From positions 47,807,928 through 47,871,927 of the forward strand of contig CM043959.1 of assembly GCA_014529385.2 (NCBI GenBank): a DNA stretch of 64,000 nt, read 5' to 3'. The DNA is from Adiantum capillus-veneris (taxonomy: Eukaryota > Streptophyta > Polypodiopsida > Polypodiales > Pteridaceae). The notes beneath the pieces are model-generated. The model saw nothing but the letters and a program-made list of their open reading frames with translations. It did no database searches and was not told the DNA's origin. Position numbers and translations under genes: made by a program. Of the stretch, positions 21,857 through 31,342 are shown piece by piece; the stretch's first letter is position 1; each line of letters starts with the position of its first letter.

Positions 21857-22604
21857 TGTAACAAACTGCTGACGTGTCAAAGCCTAAAGAATGGAGCCAA
21901 CTTACAGATGCCGACCGAGGGGCCTAAACCCTAAGAAGAACAAGCAACAGAAGAAGTGTCACAAAGTGATGACGTGGTTGCCTGAGTGCAGAAAACCCTA
22001 ACCCTAATTTCTGCCAGAAACCCTAATTCTGGAAACCCTAATTCCAGAAACCCTAACTGCTGAAACCCTAATTCTGAAAACCCTAACCCTAAAACCTGCA
22101 AACCCTAATTCTGAAAACCCTAACCCTAGAACTGCAACAACCTAGCTGATTTCCAAAAATTGCACTAGCATGATGACGTGGCAGGCTGTACGGATTTCCG
22201 TGATTTACGCTAGCAGCTTTTGGCATTGCTTTTTGGACTAGAAGCTTTTGAGTTTGAAAACTTTTCATGTAAACTGCTTTTTGGACCAGAAGCTTTTGAT
22301 TTTGAAAGCTTTTCATGTAAACTACTTTTAAGGCCAAGGGCCTTTAAATATGAGGCTAGGGCTCATTCTCTGGCATGCTTCAGTACGAAGGTGCAGAGTC
22401 TGGAGTACCGGCTTGTACTTTGATGATGCAATATAAAGAAATACCGAAAGGGGCGCCAAGGTTTGGGGCCAATACTCTCTGGGGTGGAATTCCGCCACTC
22501 CGTGTCGCGTGTCGTCTCTCTCTTTCAATTCAGTTGTTATTGAAGTGCTAAAAGTCTGTTCAGTCTGTTCTTTTCTATTGGCACGTGGTGCCCGCCTTGT
22601 GACA
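21857..22604 (+). mobile_element. Solo LTR in gypsy A gag, TSD GTTTC
   Basis: A 748-bp segment starts TGTAACAAACTGCTGACG and ends CCGCCTTGTGACA. It is bounded by GTTTC on both sides (21,852-21,856 and 22,605-22,609). Removing it with one GTTTC restores the gag frame around KFET/F. It contains AATATAAAGAAATACCGAAAG and GGGGCGCCAAGG, shared with the LTRs of gypsy A and C, in plus orientation. It is the product of LTR-LTR recombination of a related element. It also holds a dense CCCTAA cluster (21,991-22,129). Confidence 0.9.
21991..22129 (+). repeat. Cluster of telobox-like AAACCCTAA motifs
   Basis: Eight AAACCCTAA motifs and two more CCCTAA units occur in 139 bp, separated by TTCTG(A/G)A-type spacers, inside the solo LTR. 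The irregular spacing excludes a true telomere array. In plants AAACCCTA (telobox) is a promoter and Polycomb-recruiting element. Confidence 0.85.
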
Positions 22605-22743
22605 GTTTCAAACTTCACTCCCTGCCCACCTTCCTTGTAATCCTTAGGCTGACTCAAAGGAGCCACATTATCATAAACAGGAGCCTGTAATAGTGGTGCT
22701 CCATGATTGTTCATTCCAGCACTCGCATCAACTGTTTTCCCTG

Positions 22744-23177
22744 TCGTATCTGCATTTTGTACGTATGGCTGCAAAAAAACCAGCCATACCATATTGTGTT
22801 CCAGGCACTCGAAACTGGCCATAGGCACCCTGAAAACCTGGTTGGACAACCATGTTCGCGTACATAGGGTTACCCATGCCTGTTTGCATTGTTCCAAACA
22901 CATTCCTTGGCATATAACTTGGGGAAGGTCCAGCCATAGCTTGAAACACTGTTTTCCATGTCGTATCTGCATTTTGTACGTATGGCTGCAAAAAAACCAG
23001 CCATACCATATTGTGTTCCAGGCACTCGAAACTGGCCATAGGCACCCTGAAAACCTGGTTGGACAACCATGTTCGCGTACATAGGGTTACCCATGCCTGT
23101 TTGCATTGTTCCAAACACATTCCTTGGCATATAACCTGGGGAAGGTCCAGCCATAGCTTGAAACACTGAACCACCTC
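22744..23177 (-). repeat. 217-bp tandem duplication in gypsy A gag
   Basis: TCGTATCTGCATTTTGTACG recurs at 22,744 and 22,961, and the intervening sequence is nearly identical in both copies. The period of 217 bp is not a multiple of three, so the duplication itself breaks the gag frame. It covers the Gly/Met/Gln-rich segment. Confidence 0.92.
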
Positions 23178-23665
23178 CAAAATAACCAGGATAAGTAATA
23201 GGTAATGGAAGGGTCTCACGCATAGCATGTTCATTACTCCCTTGACCAATCACAAACGGTTCCTGTCCAGCTAAAGCAAGTTGCTTTGGATCATTGGACA
23301 CCGCTAGTTGCTCAACCACATGGGCTTTCCCTCGAGTATCATGAGTCCTCTGCGCATTGGAAATCTCCTTTTCCTGCAACGGCTCAGTCATGCCCTATGT
23401 AGGAGGCTGAAAACCTTGTGTCAGAGCCTGTAAAAACTCCTACATCCTTGGGTTGTTAGCCAACTGCTAAAACATGTCCATGCAACAACGCAATTGAGTT
23501 CTAAACAACCTGTCTTCTTCGTGAAGAGTTGAAGGAATTTTCTCTGTGCCATGTGAGGAAGATCCCTCTTCAGGTACTTGGTCTCTCTTCTCCGCCATAA
23601 CGACAAGCTCTGTGTTGCTTTCACCCACAACGGTCCACGCTGCACTTTTTGAAAAAAAAGTGACT

Positions 23666-23683
23666 ATCCCGTCGATGGAACCA
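23666..23683 (-). promoter_or_regulatory. Primer-binding site of gypsy A (tRNA-Glu-like)
   Basis: On the minus strand TGGTTCCATCGACGGGA directly follows the LTR end. It is nearly complementary to the 3' end of plant tRNA-Glu (…CGGAACCA), like the PBS of gypsy C. The tRNA identity comes from memory of the plant tRNA-Glu acceptor end. Confidence 0.55.
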
Positions 23684-24977
23684 TATAACCGGCCTGTACA
23701 GCGTTACTATTTCAATTACCTGTTAACTTTACACACAGCACTGAGAAGGGAAGAGAACACAGTTGCGTCCAGCGACTAGAATGTCACTGCACACACGAGA
23801 CCAACACCCTGGAGGCCCCAAAGACTGGCGCCCCTTTCAGTATTTCTTTATTCAAATTAAGATAGACGATCTGACCACTTAGCACAAGCTTTCACAAAGC
23901 TGTTCAAACCTGGCGAGGGCTGAAAACGCAGGTTTTCGACCTGAATTCGGCAACATAACAACGCAAAAACCCCTATAGGTCAAAAGCACCTGTCTAGGAC
24001 GGATTCCCTCGCTATATGGAAGCTTTCTGGTGAGCTGTCACAGAAATTCAGCGGGCTGTAATTCCCTGTTTTTCATTGCCGGGTGCCCAAAAGCCTGTAC
24101 ATGCATCCCAAGGCTCTCACAAGGCTCCCCCGGTGTTCCCTTGCAGTTTAGGTGCGAAACCCTAAACCTGCAGAAAAACACAGCAGGCTGTAATTCCCTG
24201 TTTCGGATCATTTTTAGCGGAACGAACACACCTATGCGTGTCCCAAGGCTCCCGCACACAATGGGACAGTTCCCCTGTGAATTGGACGAGTTTTCACACA
24301 AGAAAACTCTCCGAGCTCGCAATCTTTCGCGATGGAACTGTGCGTACCGGTGGGGGATTAGCAATTAGCTAATCCAGTTCCTGTTCAGAACGCTCTGCCT
24401 TGGCAAACGCGCATAAACCCACAGAACTGTACATGTTCATCTGACTAGCCCAACTAGTGGGGCATTACCATATGTGCCAAAGGGGAGAGAGATGCACGAG
24501 AGCAAATCATCGCGCTACATGAGACAGAGGAAAAGGCAAGCTTTCCATTAAAGCTGTAGACCTGCACCCACTACTCACACACACTGTAGGTCACTTATCA
24601 ATAAAAAATCAGCCCCCTCTCTCTCTCTTGAGCGCCTCCTCTCCAGTTTGCCCCTTTGAGTTAATTCCCTAGTTCCCACTGACTTATAAAGTTATAAGTG
24701 ACTTTCCGAGTGGCCCAGACTTCATTTGGCCCACACACGCTTTCATACTCATCAGAATTCAATGCTAATTGGCCCGACCAGCCCCAGACTGACCGACTCA
24801 GACTCTCGATGTGAGAAACCTATTGAGCCACAGCCGTTTCACACTAGCCATGCAATGTCCACTTGCACCTTTTCAAGGGTTCCGAGGAAAACAAGTAGAA
24901 ATAAAAATAAATAAAAATATCTAGTACTTATTTACGTAAGGCAACAAAAAAAATACACCTCCTGGTGACACCAAATC
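23684..24977 (-). repeat. 5' LTR of gypsy A
   Basis: The minus-strand LTR begins TGTCACCAGGAGGTG at 24,977 and ends GGCCGGTTATA at 23,684, next to the PBS. It shares GAATAAAGAAATACTGAAAG, GGGGCGCCAG, TTGGGGCC and the GGCCGGTTA end with the gypsy C LTR. The left end at 24,977 is inferred from the TGTCAC start. Two internal segments with GGCTGTAATTCCCTGTTT (24,052 and 24,187) are diverged direct repeats. Confidence 0.65.
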
Positions 24978-25108
24978 ATTGACTTATCCTACGGACGGGC
25001 TAGTGTTCACCAGTGTTGCCAAGTCCATATGAAACTTAAGTACCAACGAGATTTCATGTGTAGATTAGCCTTTTTTCTCTCGTTAAGTTCAGTGATTTTG
25101 CAATTTTT
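24978..25108. other. Left flank of the nested G2 insertion
   Basis: No gene. The last 51 bp (25,058-25,108), ending GATTTTGCAATTTTT, are the left half of the target into which the G2 element inserted. They match 52,508-52,558, where the paralogous target is uninterrupted. Confidence 0.75.
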
Positions 25109-26173
25109 TGTCACATGACACATCCAACCCTATGTGTCCGTGGACAAGCTACACCATGACAAGGGTTCAGTCAATCCAGTCAGTCTAGCTTAGGACGTGT
25201 TCTAGCACTTTTGTGAGTCTGTTCGCAAACCATGCATGCCACGCACTTAGAGTAGATGCATATCCTCTGTTTGCACACAACATGATCATCAGCATTACCA
25301 TCAGAATCCAACAGGAGCATTTTCCAGTGCATTAAACCTATTTTCCCTATTTTTGACATTTTTTACTTATTATTTGAAGTGACTTTTGTTGGGAACTGAG
25401 TAGGGCAAATTGGGTAAGATAATTTATAAGCAAACCTAGGCTAGCACTATTTGGCAGAAGAGCAAGGAGAACATAAGCCAAGGGCAACAGGTTCCCCCTC
25501 TCTCTCTCAAGCAAGACTCCCCCTTCTTGGTGGCGATTTTCCCCAGCAAGACTCGCGACCTACACCACACTCCCCCTAGCGTTTTCAGCCATTAGCCTCA
25601 TCGCCATAGCCTCACCAAATCAGCCTTTTAGACCAGCAACATCAGCGTTTTTGGAAGTCTCAAAATGCCAGCAAATCAGCGGTTTCAAGGCAGCAGAAAA
25701 GCATTGAATTACAGCAGTAAAGCATTGTTTTCATGCTACAGCGGGCTGCGTTTTTGCATCAGCAGATTTCAGCTTCCTTGGCGTTTTTGGACAGCAGTAC
25801 ACAAGTTGTCGGAACACTCAATTTTCAGCCATAGACTCGGTCCGTCGACATCGGCATAGCCATTAGACTTGCATCAGTTAGCATCCATCCACTTTTGTAC
25901 CAGATTGTGAAATCAATAGTAGACCACTCTCGCCAACGAGAGTGGGGCCTTCGGAGGAGGGTTTAACGACGTCTCTGGTGTTGTATTCTCTTCTCTCTCT
26001 ATCTCTCAGTCTCATGCACCTTCACGCACAGTGTCCAGTCACTTTGTTCGTGTACACTGCACTCTCTCATTAAGAACGGAAGGCTCTCCCTTCCATAAGA
26101 AAAAGGAACCTTGAGCACAATTCGCAGCACTCATCTTGAGAAAAGTACAACATTCATTCCGTTGCACCTAACA
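25109..26173 (+). repeat. 5' LTR of outer G2 element
   Basis: The 1,065-bp LTR starts TGTCACATGACACATCC and ends TTGCACCTAACA, followed at once by a PBS. It contains a perfect 9-bp stem hairpin CCACTCTCG/CGAGAGTGG (25,924-25,945) and many AGCGTTTT(C/T) words in U3. A CT-rich tract follows the hairpin. Confidence 0.9.
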
Positions 26174-26174
26174 T

Positions 26175-26186
26175 TGGTATCAGAGC
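26175..26186 (+). promoter_or_regulatory. PBS for initiator tRNA-Met
   Basis: TGGTATCAGAGC one base after the LTR is the standard plant retrotransposon site complementary to tRNA-iMet. The same site recurs at 28,538-28,549 after the inner G2 LTR and at 29,937-29,948 in gypsy B. Confidence 0.93.
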
Positions 26187-26644
26187 TTTGGCAGTGTTCT
26201 ATATCACTCAAGGAAAGAACAACAAGAACCACAAGAATTTTTTTTTGCTTGTTGAGGTCGCACGAACCCAAGTTCACTTGGGCATGTCGATTCCTAATCG
26301 TGTTTTTGAAGAGTGACAGGAATCCCAAGAAAGAAGGGCTTGTCCAGCCTCCCCTTGTGCCTCTTTTCACTCATTGAGAGCGGACCGTGCACTTAGCGGC
26401 CGGCCAATCGACGTGAGGTGGGAAAAAGCAACCTTGGTGTGAGCGCAAGGCCGCCAAGGGGTGCACCCGCGGAAAAGAGCTCAAGAACCCAAGAACCCAA
26501 GAACCCAAGACCCACAAGAACCCAAGTTCCTCATGAACTTAAGAACCAAAGATCACAGTGCATGGTCATCACCCAAAGCGGAATGGATACTTCGCATGGA
26601 GGTGATGGGCATGAAAGTAGTGAAGAAGAATTTCCTCACCATGG
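26187..26644 (+). pseudogene. G2 leader and first codons of gag (outer copy)
   Basis: The untranslated leader up to 26,561 is followed by ATG 26,562 (MVITQSGMDTSHGGDG...), the same start as in the inner copy at 36,249. After some 28 codons it is cut at 26,645 by an inverted G2 LTR. A CCAAGAACCCAAGA tract at 26,480-26,530 is a short tandem repeat. Confidence 0.75.
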
Positions 26645-27785
26645 TGTAAAGTGCAGCGGAATGAATGTTGTTTTTTCTCAAGATTAGTGATCTTTATTGC
26701 TCAAGGTTCCTTTTAGTTCTTAGGGAAAGAGAGAGCTTTCCGTCTTGTAGAGTGCTGTGGTCACGAACAAAGTGAGTGGATATTGTGCGTGCAAGTGAAT
26801 GAGACTGAGAGAAGGAGAGAGAAGAGATACGACACCCGAGAGGTTGTAAAACCCTGCTCCGAAGGCCCCACTCTCGTCGGCGAGAGTGGTCTACTTTGAT
26901 TGCACAAAGGTGTACAATGCGAATGCAATGGACTGATGCAATGGGACAATGCCGATGACGACGACGACATGATGGCTGAAATCTGGGATCTTTTATCTGC
27001 TGATTTTCATGGTCTTCTTGGTGGCTGAAAATGACTGTTTTGGCTGCGTTTTGATGGCTGAAAATGGGGGAGCATCTGCAACCTTCTTGGGCTTATCTGC
27101 TACTGTGTCATAGGGCTAGAAATGCTGTGGATCTGATGCGATAAGGGCTGAAAGTTGAAAACGCTGGCTGGATCTAGTCCTTGCAAAAACGCTGGCCTGC
27201 TGGGAATAAAAAAGCTAATGGCTGATGTCAAAAACGCTGATCTGCTGAGGTATGAAAACACTGGAACTGCTCATGTGCATAGCGCTAGGGAATGCTGAAA
27301 ACGCTAAGGCTTGAAGGTGGTTCGTCGCGGGAAAAACGCGAAGGATGGCCTTGGATGGCGATGGATCTTGATGCTAAGGGGGGTACTGCTGAGAAGTTGC
27401 CTGTTGAGCGCGAAGCTCCTGCTGCCTCTTCTGCCAAAAAGTGCTAACTTGGGTTTGCATTAACTTAGCAAAATTGCCCTACCTACTTTTGTTGGAAAGT
27501 CACTTAAAAATAATAAGTGAAAATAACCAATAAATAAGAAAATAGGCTAAATGCATTGGGAAATTCCCCTAACTGATGCTAATGGATTCTGATGGGAATT
27601 CCGATGATCATGCTTTGTGCAACCGGAGGATATGGATCTATGCTAAGTGACTGGGCATGCACGGTCTACGAATAGACTCACAAAAGTGCCAGATCACTGC
27701 TAATCTAAACTAACTGAACTGACGGGAACCCTGCTGTGGTGTAGCTTGTCCACGGACACATAGGGTTGGGATGTGTCACGTGACA
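26645..27785 (-). repeat. Inverted G2 LTR (complete)
   Basis: On the minus strand it starts TGTCACGTGACACATCC at 27,785 and ends CTGCACTTTACA at 26,645, 1,141 bp. The hairpin is at 26,868-26,889. The flanks CATGG and GGTTG do not form a target duplication, so this is not a simple solo LTR but a product of rearrangement. It abuts another G2 LTR in opposite orientation. Confidence 0.85.
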
Positions 27786-28536
27786 GGTTGTCTCCCCTCC
27801 AAGCAAGCAGGACTCAGCACCTAGCGTTTTCCTCATCAGTATCCACCATTGCCGTTTTCTACAGCAAGCCATCCAGTCCCTGCCCTAGCTTTTTGCATCA
27901 GCAACCCGTCGGCACACTTCAGGCCTAGCGTTTTGATCCTTGCCATCGCCAACAATCCCCCATGCCTAGCGTTTTTGATCCTAGCAAGAGCAGCCCCAGT
28001 TTCCAGCCTTTGGACAATTACAGTAGGTGATTTTCAGCCATAAAAGACCATCAGTTTTCAGCCCTAACACCTGTAGAATTTCAGCGACAAAGAACAACAG
28101 AATCAGCCCCAAACCCAGCGTTTTTGAACTTGCCGCAGATTTCAACCCGTAGCGTTTTTTGGACAGCAGATAAAAGATTGTAGATTTCAGCCCTTAAGTC
28201 CCCGTCGTCATCGCCAACATAGCCTAAACTTGCATCAGTCACATGCATTCAGTTTGTCCCAGTTTTTGCAATCATAAGTAGACCACTCTCGCCGACGAGA
28301 GTGGGGCCTTCGGAGGAGGGTTTTACAACGTCTCTGGTGTCGTATCTCTCTTCTCTCTCTATCTCTCAGTCTCATACACTTGCATGCACAGTGTCCATTC
28401 ACTTTGTTTGTGATCATAGCACTCTCTCATTAAGAACGGAAGGCTCTCCCTTCCATAAGAACAAAAAAACCTTGAGCACAGTTCGGAGGACTCAATCTTG
28501 AGCAAAGTTCAAACATTCATTCCGCTGCACCTAACA
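27786..28536 (+). repeat. G2-type LTR, 5'-truncated, leading into inner G2 internal region
   Basis: This plus-strand LTR lacks its U3 start. It begins near TCTCCCCTCCAAGCAAG and ends GCTGCACCTAACA at 28,536, followed by the tRNA-Met PBS. It is closest to the minus LTR pieces at 38,434-39,195, a subtype of the outer LTR. The hairpin is at 28,283-28,304. Confidence 0.82.
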
Positions 28537-28707
28537 TTGGTATCAGAGCTTTGGCAGTGTTCTGTATCACTCAAGGAAAGAACCACAAGAACCACATAAT
28601 TTCTTTTTGCTTGTTGAGGTCGCACGAACCCAAGTTCGCTTGGGCGTGTCGATTCCTAATCGTGTTTTTGAAGAGTGACAGGAATCCCAAGAAAGAAGGG
28701 CTTGTCC
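28537..28707 (+). other. Inner G2 PBS and leader, first part
   Basis: PBS TGGTATCAGAGC (28,538-28,549) and the leader of the inner G2 copy up to the gypsy B insertion. The leader resumes at 35,964 after the second TGTCC and continues to the gag start at 36,249. Confidence 0.85.
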
Positions 28708-29935
28708 TGTTGCTAATTGGACTATTTTCTTATTTTTAATGATTAATTTCTTTTTCTAGGATATTTTATTGTGTACACTAAGAACTGTTAAAAGATTGTA
28801 GCTACAGGAAGTGCCATCTAGAACGGACAACTCTGATGTGTGTGTCATTTGATGGGTGACGGTAAACATCGCGAAGGAGTTTCCGTAAGTTCCGTGGAAA
28901 GGGCCGGGTTACGAGTGCCCCTGATGCGTTACATGATGGGTGACGGGTGCATCATAAAGGGGGCATTCCGTAGGCTAAGGAGGAAATCCGAACTGAGTAA
29001 GAAAATACGCGTAAGAACGCAAGCACAAGGATAAAGATGGGTTCAAGGAAGCTTTTTACGAAAAGCAGGAACCTTCGCGGGAGGGCAGATGCTTTCCCTG
29101 CGAGGAAGCTATGTCTGCATTGCATCTGTGCCGTGTTCTGCACCCGGGGACGCCTGGAATGTGTTTGTGTAGCATCGATTTTAACTCACTGAGTGGATTT
29201 TTAAGTTTAAACACGTTCACACTTTATTTTAAAGTTTGGCCGCCCACTCCTTTATTAATAAAATAAAGCAAAGGCCCCAAAATCCTACGCAAAAAGCTGT
29301 ACGGACGGCTGAATTCAGCGATCTCTCTCTCTCCTCTCTCTAGGGGCGCCAAGCTTTTGCTTTTCGGCTTCTATTATAAAAGGGCAGTTAGCGTTCCAGT
29401 TTTGTACACGCCAGGAGCAGCAGCAGGAGTTAGCGCTGGGAATTTGGAGCAGTCATTGCGAAGGAAATTCAGCAAGTGTCCAGTGACGACGGAGTACGGA
29501 GGTCGCTTTTCCGAGCAAGGAGCGATAGGTATAATTTGTCAATTACGCATTGCGAGTTGTTGCTTTGTGTGGCTTGTTTTGCAAGAATCTCCCTTTTACG
29601 AGAAGTCCCTCACGGGAAGTACAACTTCGCGCCTAAGTCCCTCACGGGAAGTACAGTTTCACGCCCAAGTCCCTTACGGGAAAAGTACAGCCTCGTGCCT
29701 AAGTCCTTTACGGGAAAGAACGACCTTCGGGTCTAAGATTACAGAACGGAGGGGTTTCCTCGGGTTCTTGTGCTTGTATACGACTCTCCCTGAATAAAGA
29801 ATACTTTTGACGGGGGGGGGACGAGCCCATCTTCTGGTCCCCAATGCTATGTCGATCTTCTTCTTTCTCTCACATTTGCAAAGTTATTTAATTTTCAGAT
29901 TTTTAAGTGCTCGTGTACGCTCCCGTCTTGTGACA
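28708..29935 (+). repeat. 5' LTR of gypsy B
   Basis: It starts TGTTGCTAATTGG and ends CCCGTCTTGTGACA, 1,228 bp. A TATA-like TATAAAAGGG lies at about 29,375. Downstream, 29,590-29,715 carry five short palindromic units TCCC(N)4-6GGGA at a spacing of about 32 bp. Relative to the 3' LTR it lacks two segments of some 20-25 bp. Confidence 0.95.
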
Positions 29936-29936
29936 G

Positions 29937-29948
29937 TGGTATCAGAGC
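29937..29948 (+). promoter_or_regulatory. Gypsy B PBS (initiator tRNA-Met)
   Basis: TGGTATCAGAGC one base after the LTR end. Confidence 0.93.
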
Positions 29949-30005
29949 TCGGACTCCTCTCTTTCTCCGCAAGGAAGGACGATTCCGGGAAGAACGGGAA
30001 GAACC

Positions 30006-31320
30006 ATGTCGAGCCAAGGGAGAAGCGTTGAAGAGGAGCTTCAACAAGTGCAAGCTCAGCTTGCGGATTTGCAACAAGTCTTACTATTGCCAGATGTCCA
30101 AAAGCTCTTGGGCGGAATGAAGAGAACGAATGGAACCGATGCAGCTGGGCATCCAGACCACATTGTTGGTGTGAGACCACAGGAAGAAAGAGAAGAAGAA
30201 TGTACCGAGGTGCACAAAGGATCTTCGGATCGGAATGAACGGCCTACTCCAAGGAAAGGCCAGGAAAAAGCGCTCTCTTTGCTAGACGAGAGCAAGGACA
30301 TCTCTATCTCATCTCCATCTTACTCTCCTGATTATACTTCTACTTCTCAATCGTCTCGCCAGAAGAAGGAAGCCGCTACTACTACTACCCTACATCAACC
30401 TAAAGATAAGCCTCGATTCAAGAAGCAAGGTCGCAAGTCTCAACATCGCATGAGAGTCTTCAAATCAAGCGACAAGGACATCAAGTTCGAAACCTACAAC
30501 GGACGGAGAGATATCTCCAAAAGCACTGTCCTTCATCAGACAGTTTGAAGTCGCCTTTACCAATGGGCACTTCACAGAAAGATCCAAATTGCGCCATGTC
30601 GGGATGCACCTCAAGGAAACAGCAAGTAATTGGTGGTTAGCCAAGATTCTGGAAGGTTCTCAGGCCAGAACTTGGGAGAGATTCAAATCTGAATTTTATG
30701 AACAGTTTCTTCCGCCTGACTTCGAGCAGGACATACGGAAGGAATGGGACTAGCTCGCCCAGAAGGAACATGAGAGAGTAACAACCTATGTGGACAAGTA
30801 TTGGTCGGTTCTTCTGAAGGTCACTCCCTTCATAAAGATCGCCGACGAGGAAAAGAAACGAAAGTTCGAAGCGGGTCTCCAACTGCAAATTCGAAAGAGT
30901 ATGAAGGTGTATCCGCATGACACTCTTCAGAGGATGATGGAGTCAGCAATCATTGCTGAGGATTTGCACTCGACTGGGACGCCCAGAAAAATGGAGCATA
31001 GCACTTACCGTGCGAGACAAAGAGGGGTCTACGATGACCAAGGGGGCCAAGGAAGGAAACGTCCTCCATCTAGGGACTATGATCATTCTAAGAAGCCATA
31101 GGGCAATGGCAAGCGAACTAAGTATCTCTCTCCTACTCAACTTCAAACTTTCAGAGAGAAAGGAAGATGCTTCTACTGTGGCGAGAAAGGACATATGAAA
31201 CCGGATTGCCCGCTAAAGCAGCAACGGCAAGAACACGCCCCTACGAGGCAAGATAAAGCAAGGAAGGAACCCGCTCCACCAAGCTCGAACTCAATTCCAG
31301 ATATTCAATAACACAGAAAC
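30006..31320 (+). pseudogene. gag: Gypsy B gag
   Basis: The start is ATG 30,006 (MSSQGRSVEEELQQ...), with a Glu/Gln-rich coiled-coil-like N-terminus. A frameshift near 30,520 moves the capsid core (FIRQFEVAFTNGHF, ASNWWLAKI) to the next frame, and a TAG interrupts it at about 30,752. The knuckle CFYCGEKGHMKPDC lies at 31,168-31,209, after another TAG at about 31,100. A TAA near 31,309 separates gag from pol. Confidence 0.88.
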
Positions 31321-31342
31321 GGAGAAAGGGAAGCGTCAACTT

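Larger units (their letters stand above)
20995..23598 (-). pseudogene. gag: Gypsy A gag, interrupted by a solo LTR
   Basis: The start is ATG at 23,598 (MAEKRDQVPEEG...), parallel to MADKGKGIMEEG in gypsy C. The N-terminal part is Gln/Gly/Met-rich (MAGPSPGYMPRNVF...) and contains a 217-bp tandem duplication. It breaks at 22,609 where the solo LTR is inserted and resumes at 21,856 with the capsid core (FIQQFDAAYAGGNF, WWTALLNQGQAP, EKYCCGLPK). The knuckle CYICEQEGHFANKC (near 21,080-21,118) sits in a shifted frame. The protein would form the particle and package RNA. Confidence 0.85.
18623..24977 (-). mobile_element. Gypsy A: chromovirus-type Ty3/gypsy remnant, minus strand
   Basis: Reading right to left: 5' LTR (24,977-23,684), PBS, gag with knuckle, protease, RT and the start of RNase H, then a deletion into a PPT (AAGATGGGGGTA) and an LTR at 19,167-18,623. 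Gag, protease and RT closely resemble gypsy C in this window, so both belong to one family. The rest of RNase H, integrase and chromodomain are deleted. The two LTRs differ strongly in length (about 1.3 kb and 0.55 kb) and in their ends, and the flanking pentamers (CCAAA and GACAA) differ, so the present structure is recombinant or badly deleted. Confidence 0.8.

Noticed and set aside
21991-22129. Interstitial telomere or chromosome end
   Set aside because: CCCTAA motifs are separated by non-telomeric spacers and lie inside an LTR with a target duplication.
22707-23391. Antisense ORFs over the gypsy A gag duplication
   Set aside because: Shadows of the gag repeat; the minus-strand gag reading explains the openness.
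26645-27785. Simple solo LTR insertion
   Set aside because: The flanking pentamers differ (CATGG and GGTTG), and the LTR abuts another G2 LTR in the opposite orientation, so rearrangement is more likely.
28840-29143. ORFs in both directions repeated at 34,733-35,116
   Set aside because: They fall entirely within the gypsy B LTRs and show no protein motif.
30637-30918. Minus-strand ORF opposite the gypsy B gag
   Set aside because: Complement of a readable gag capsid region; no independent support.
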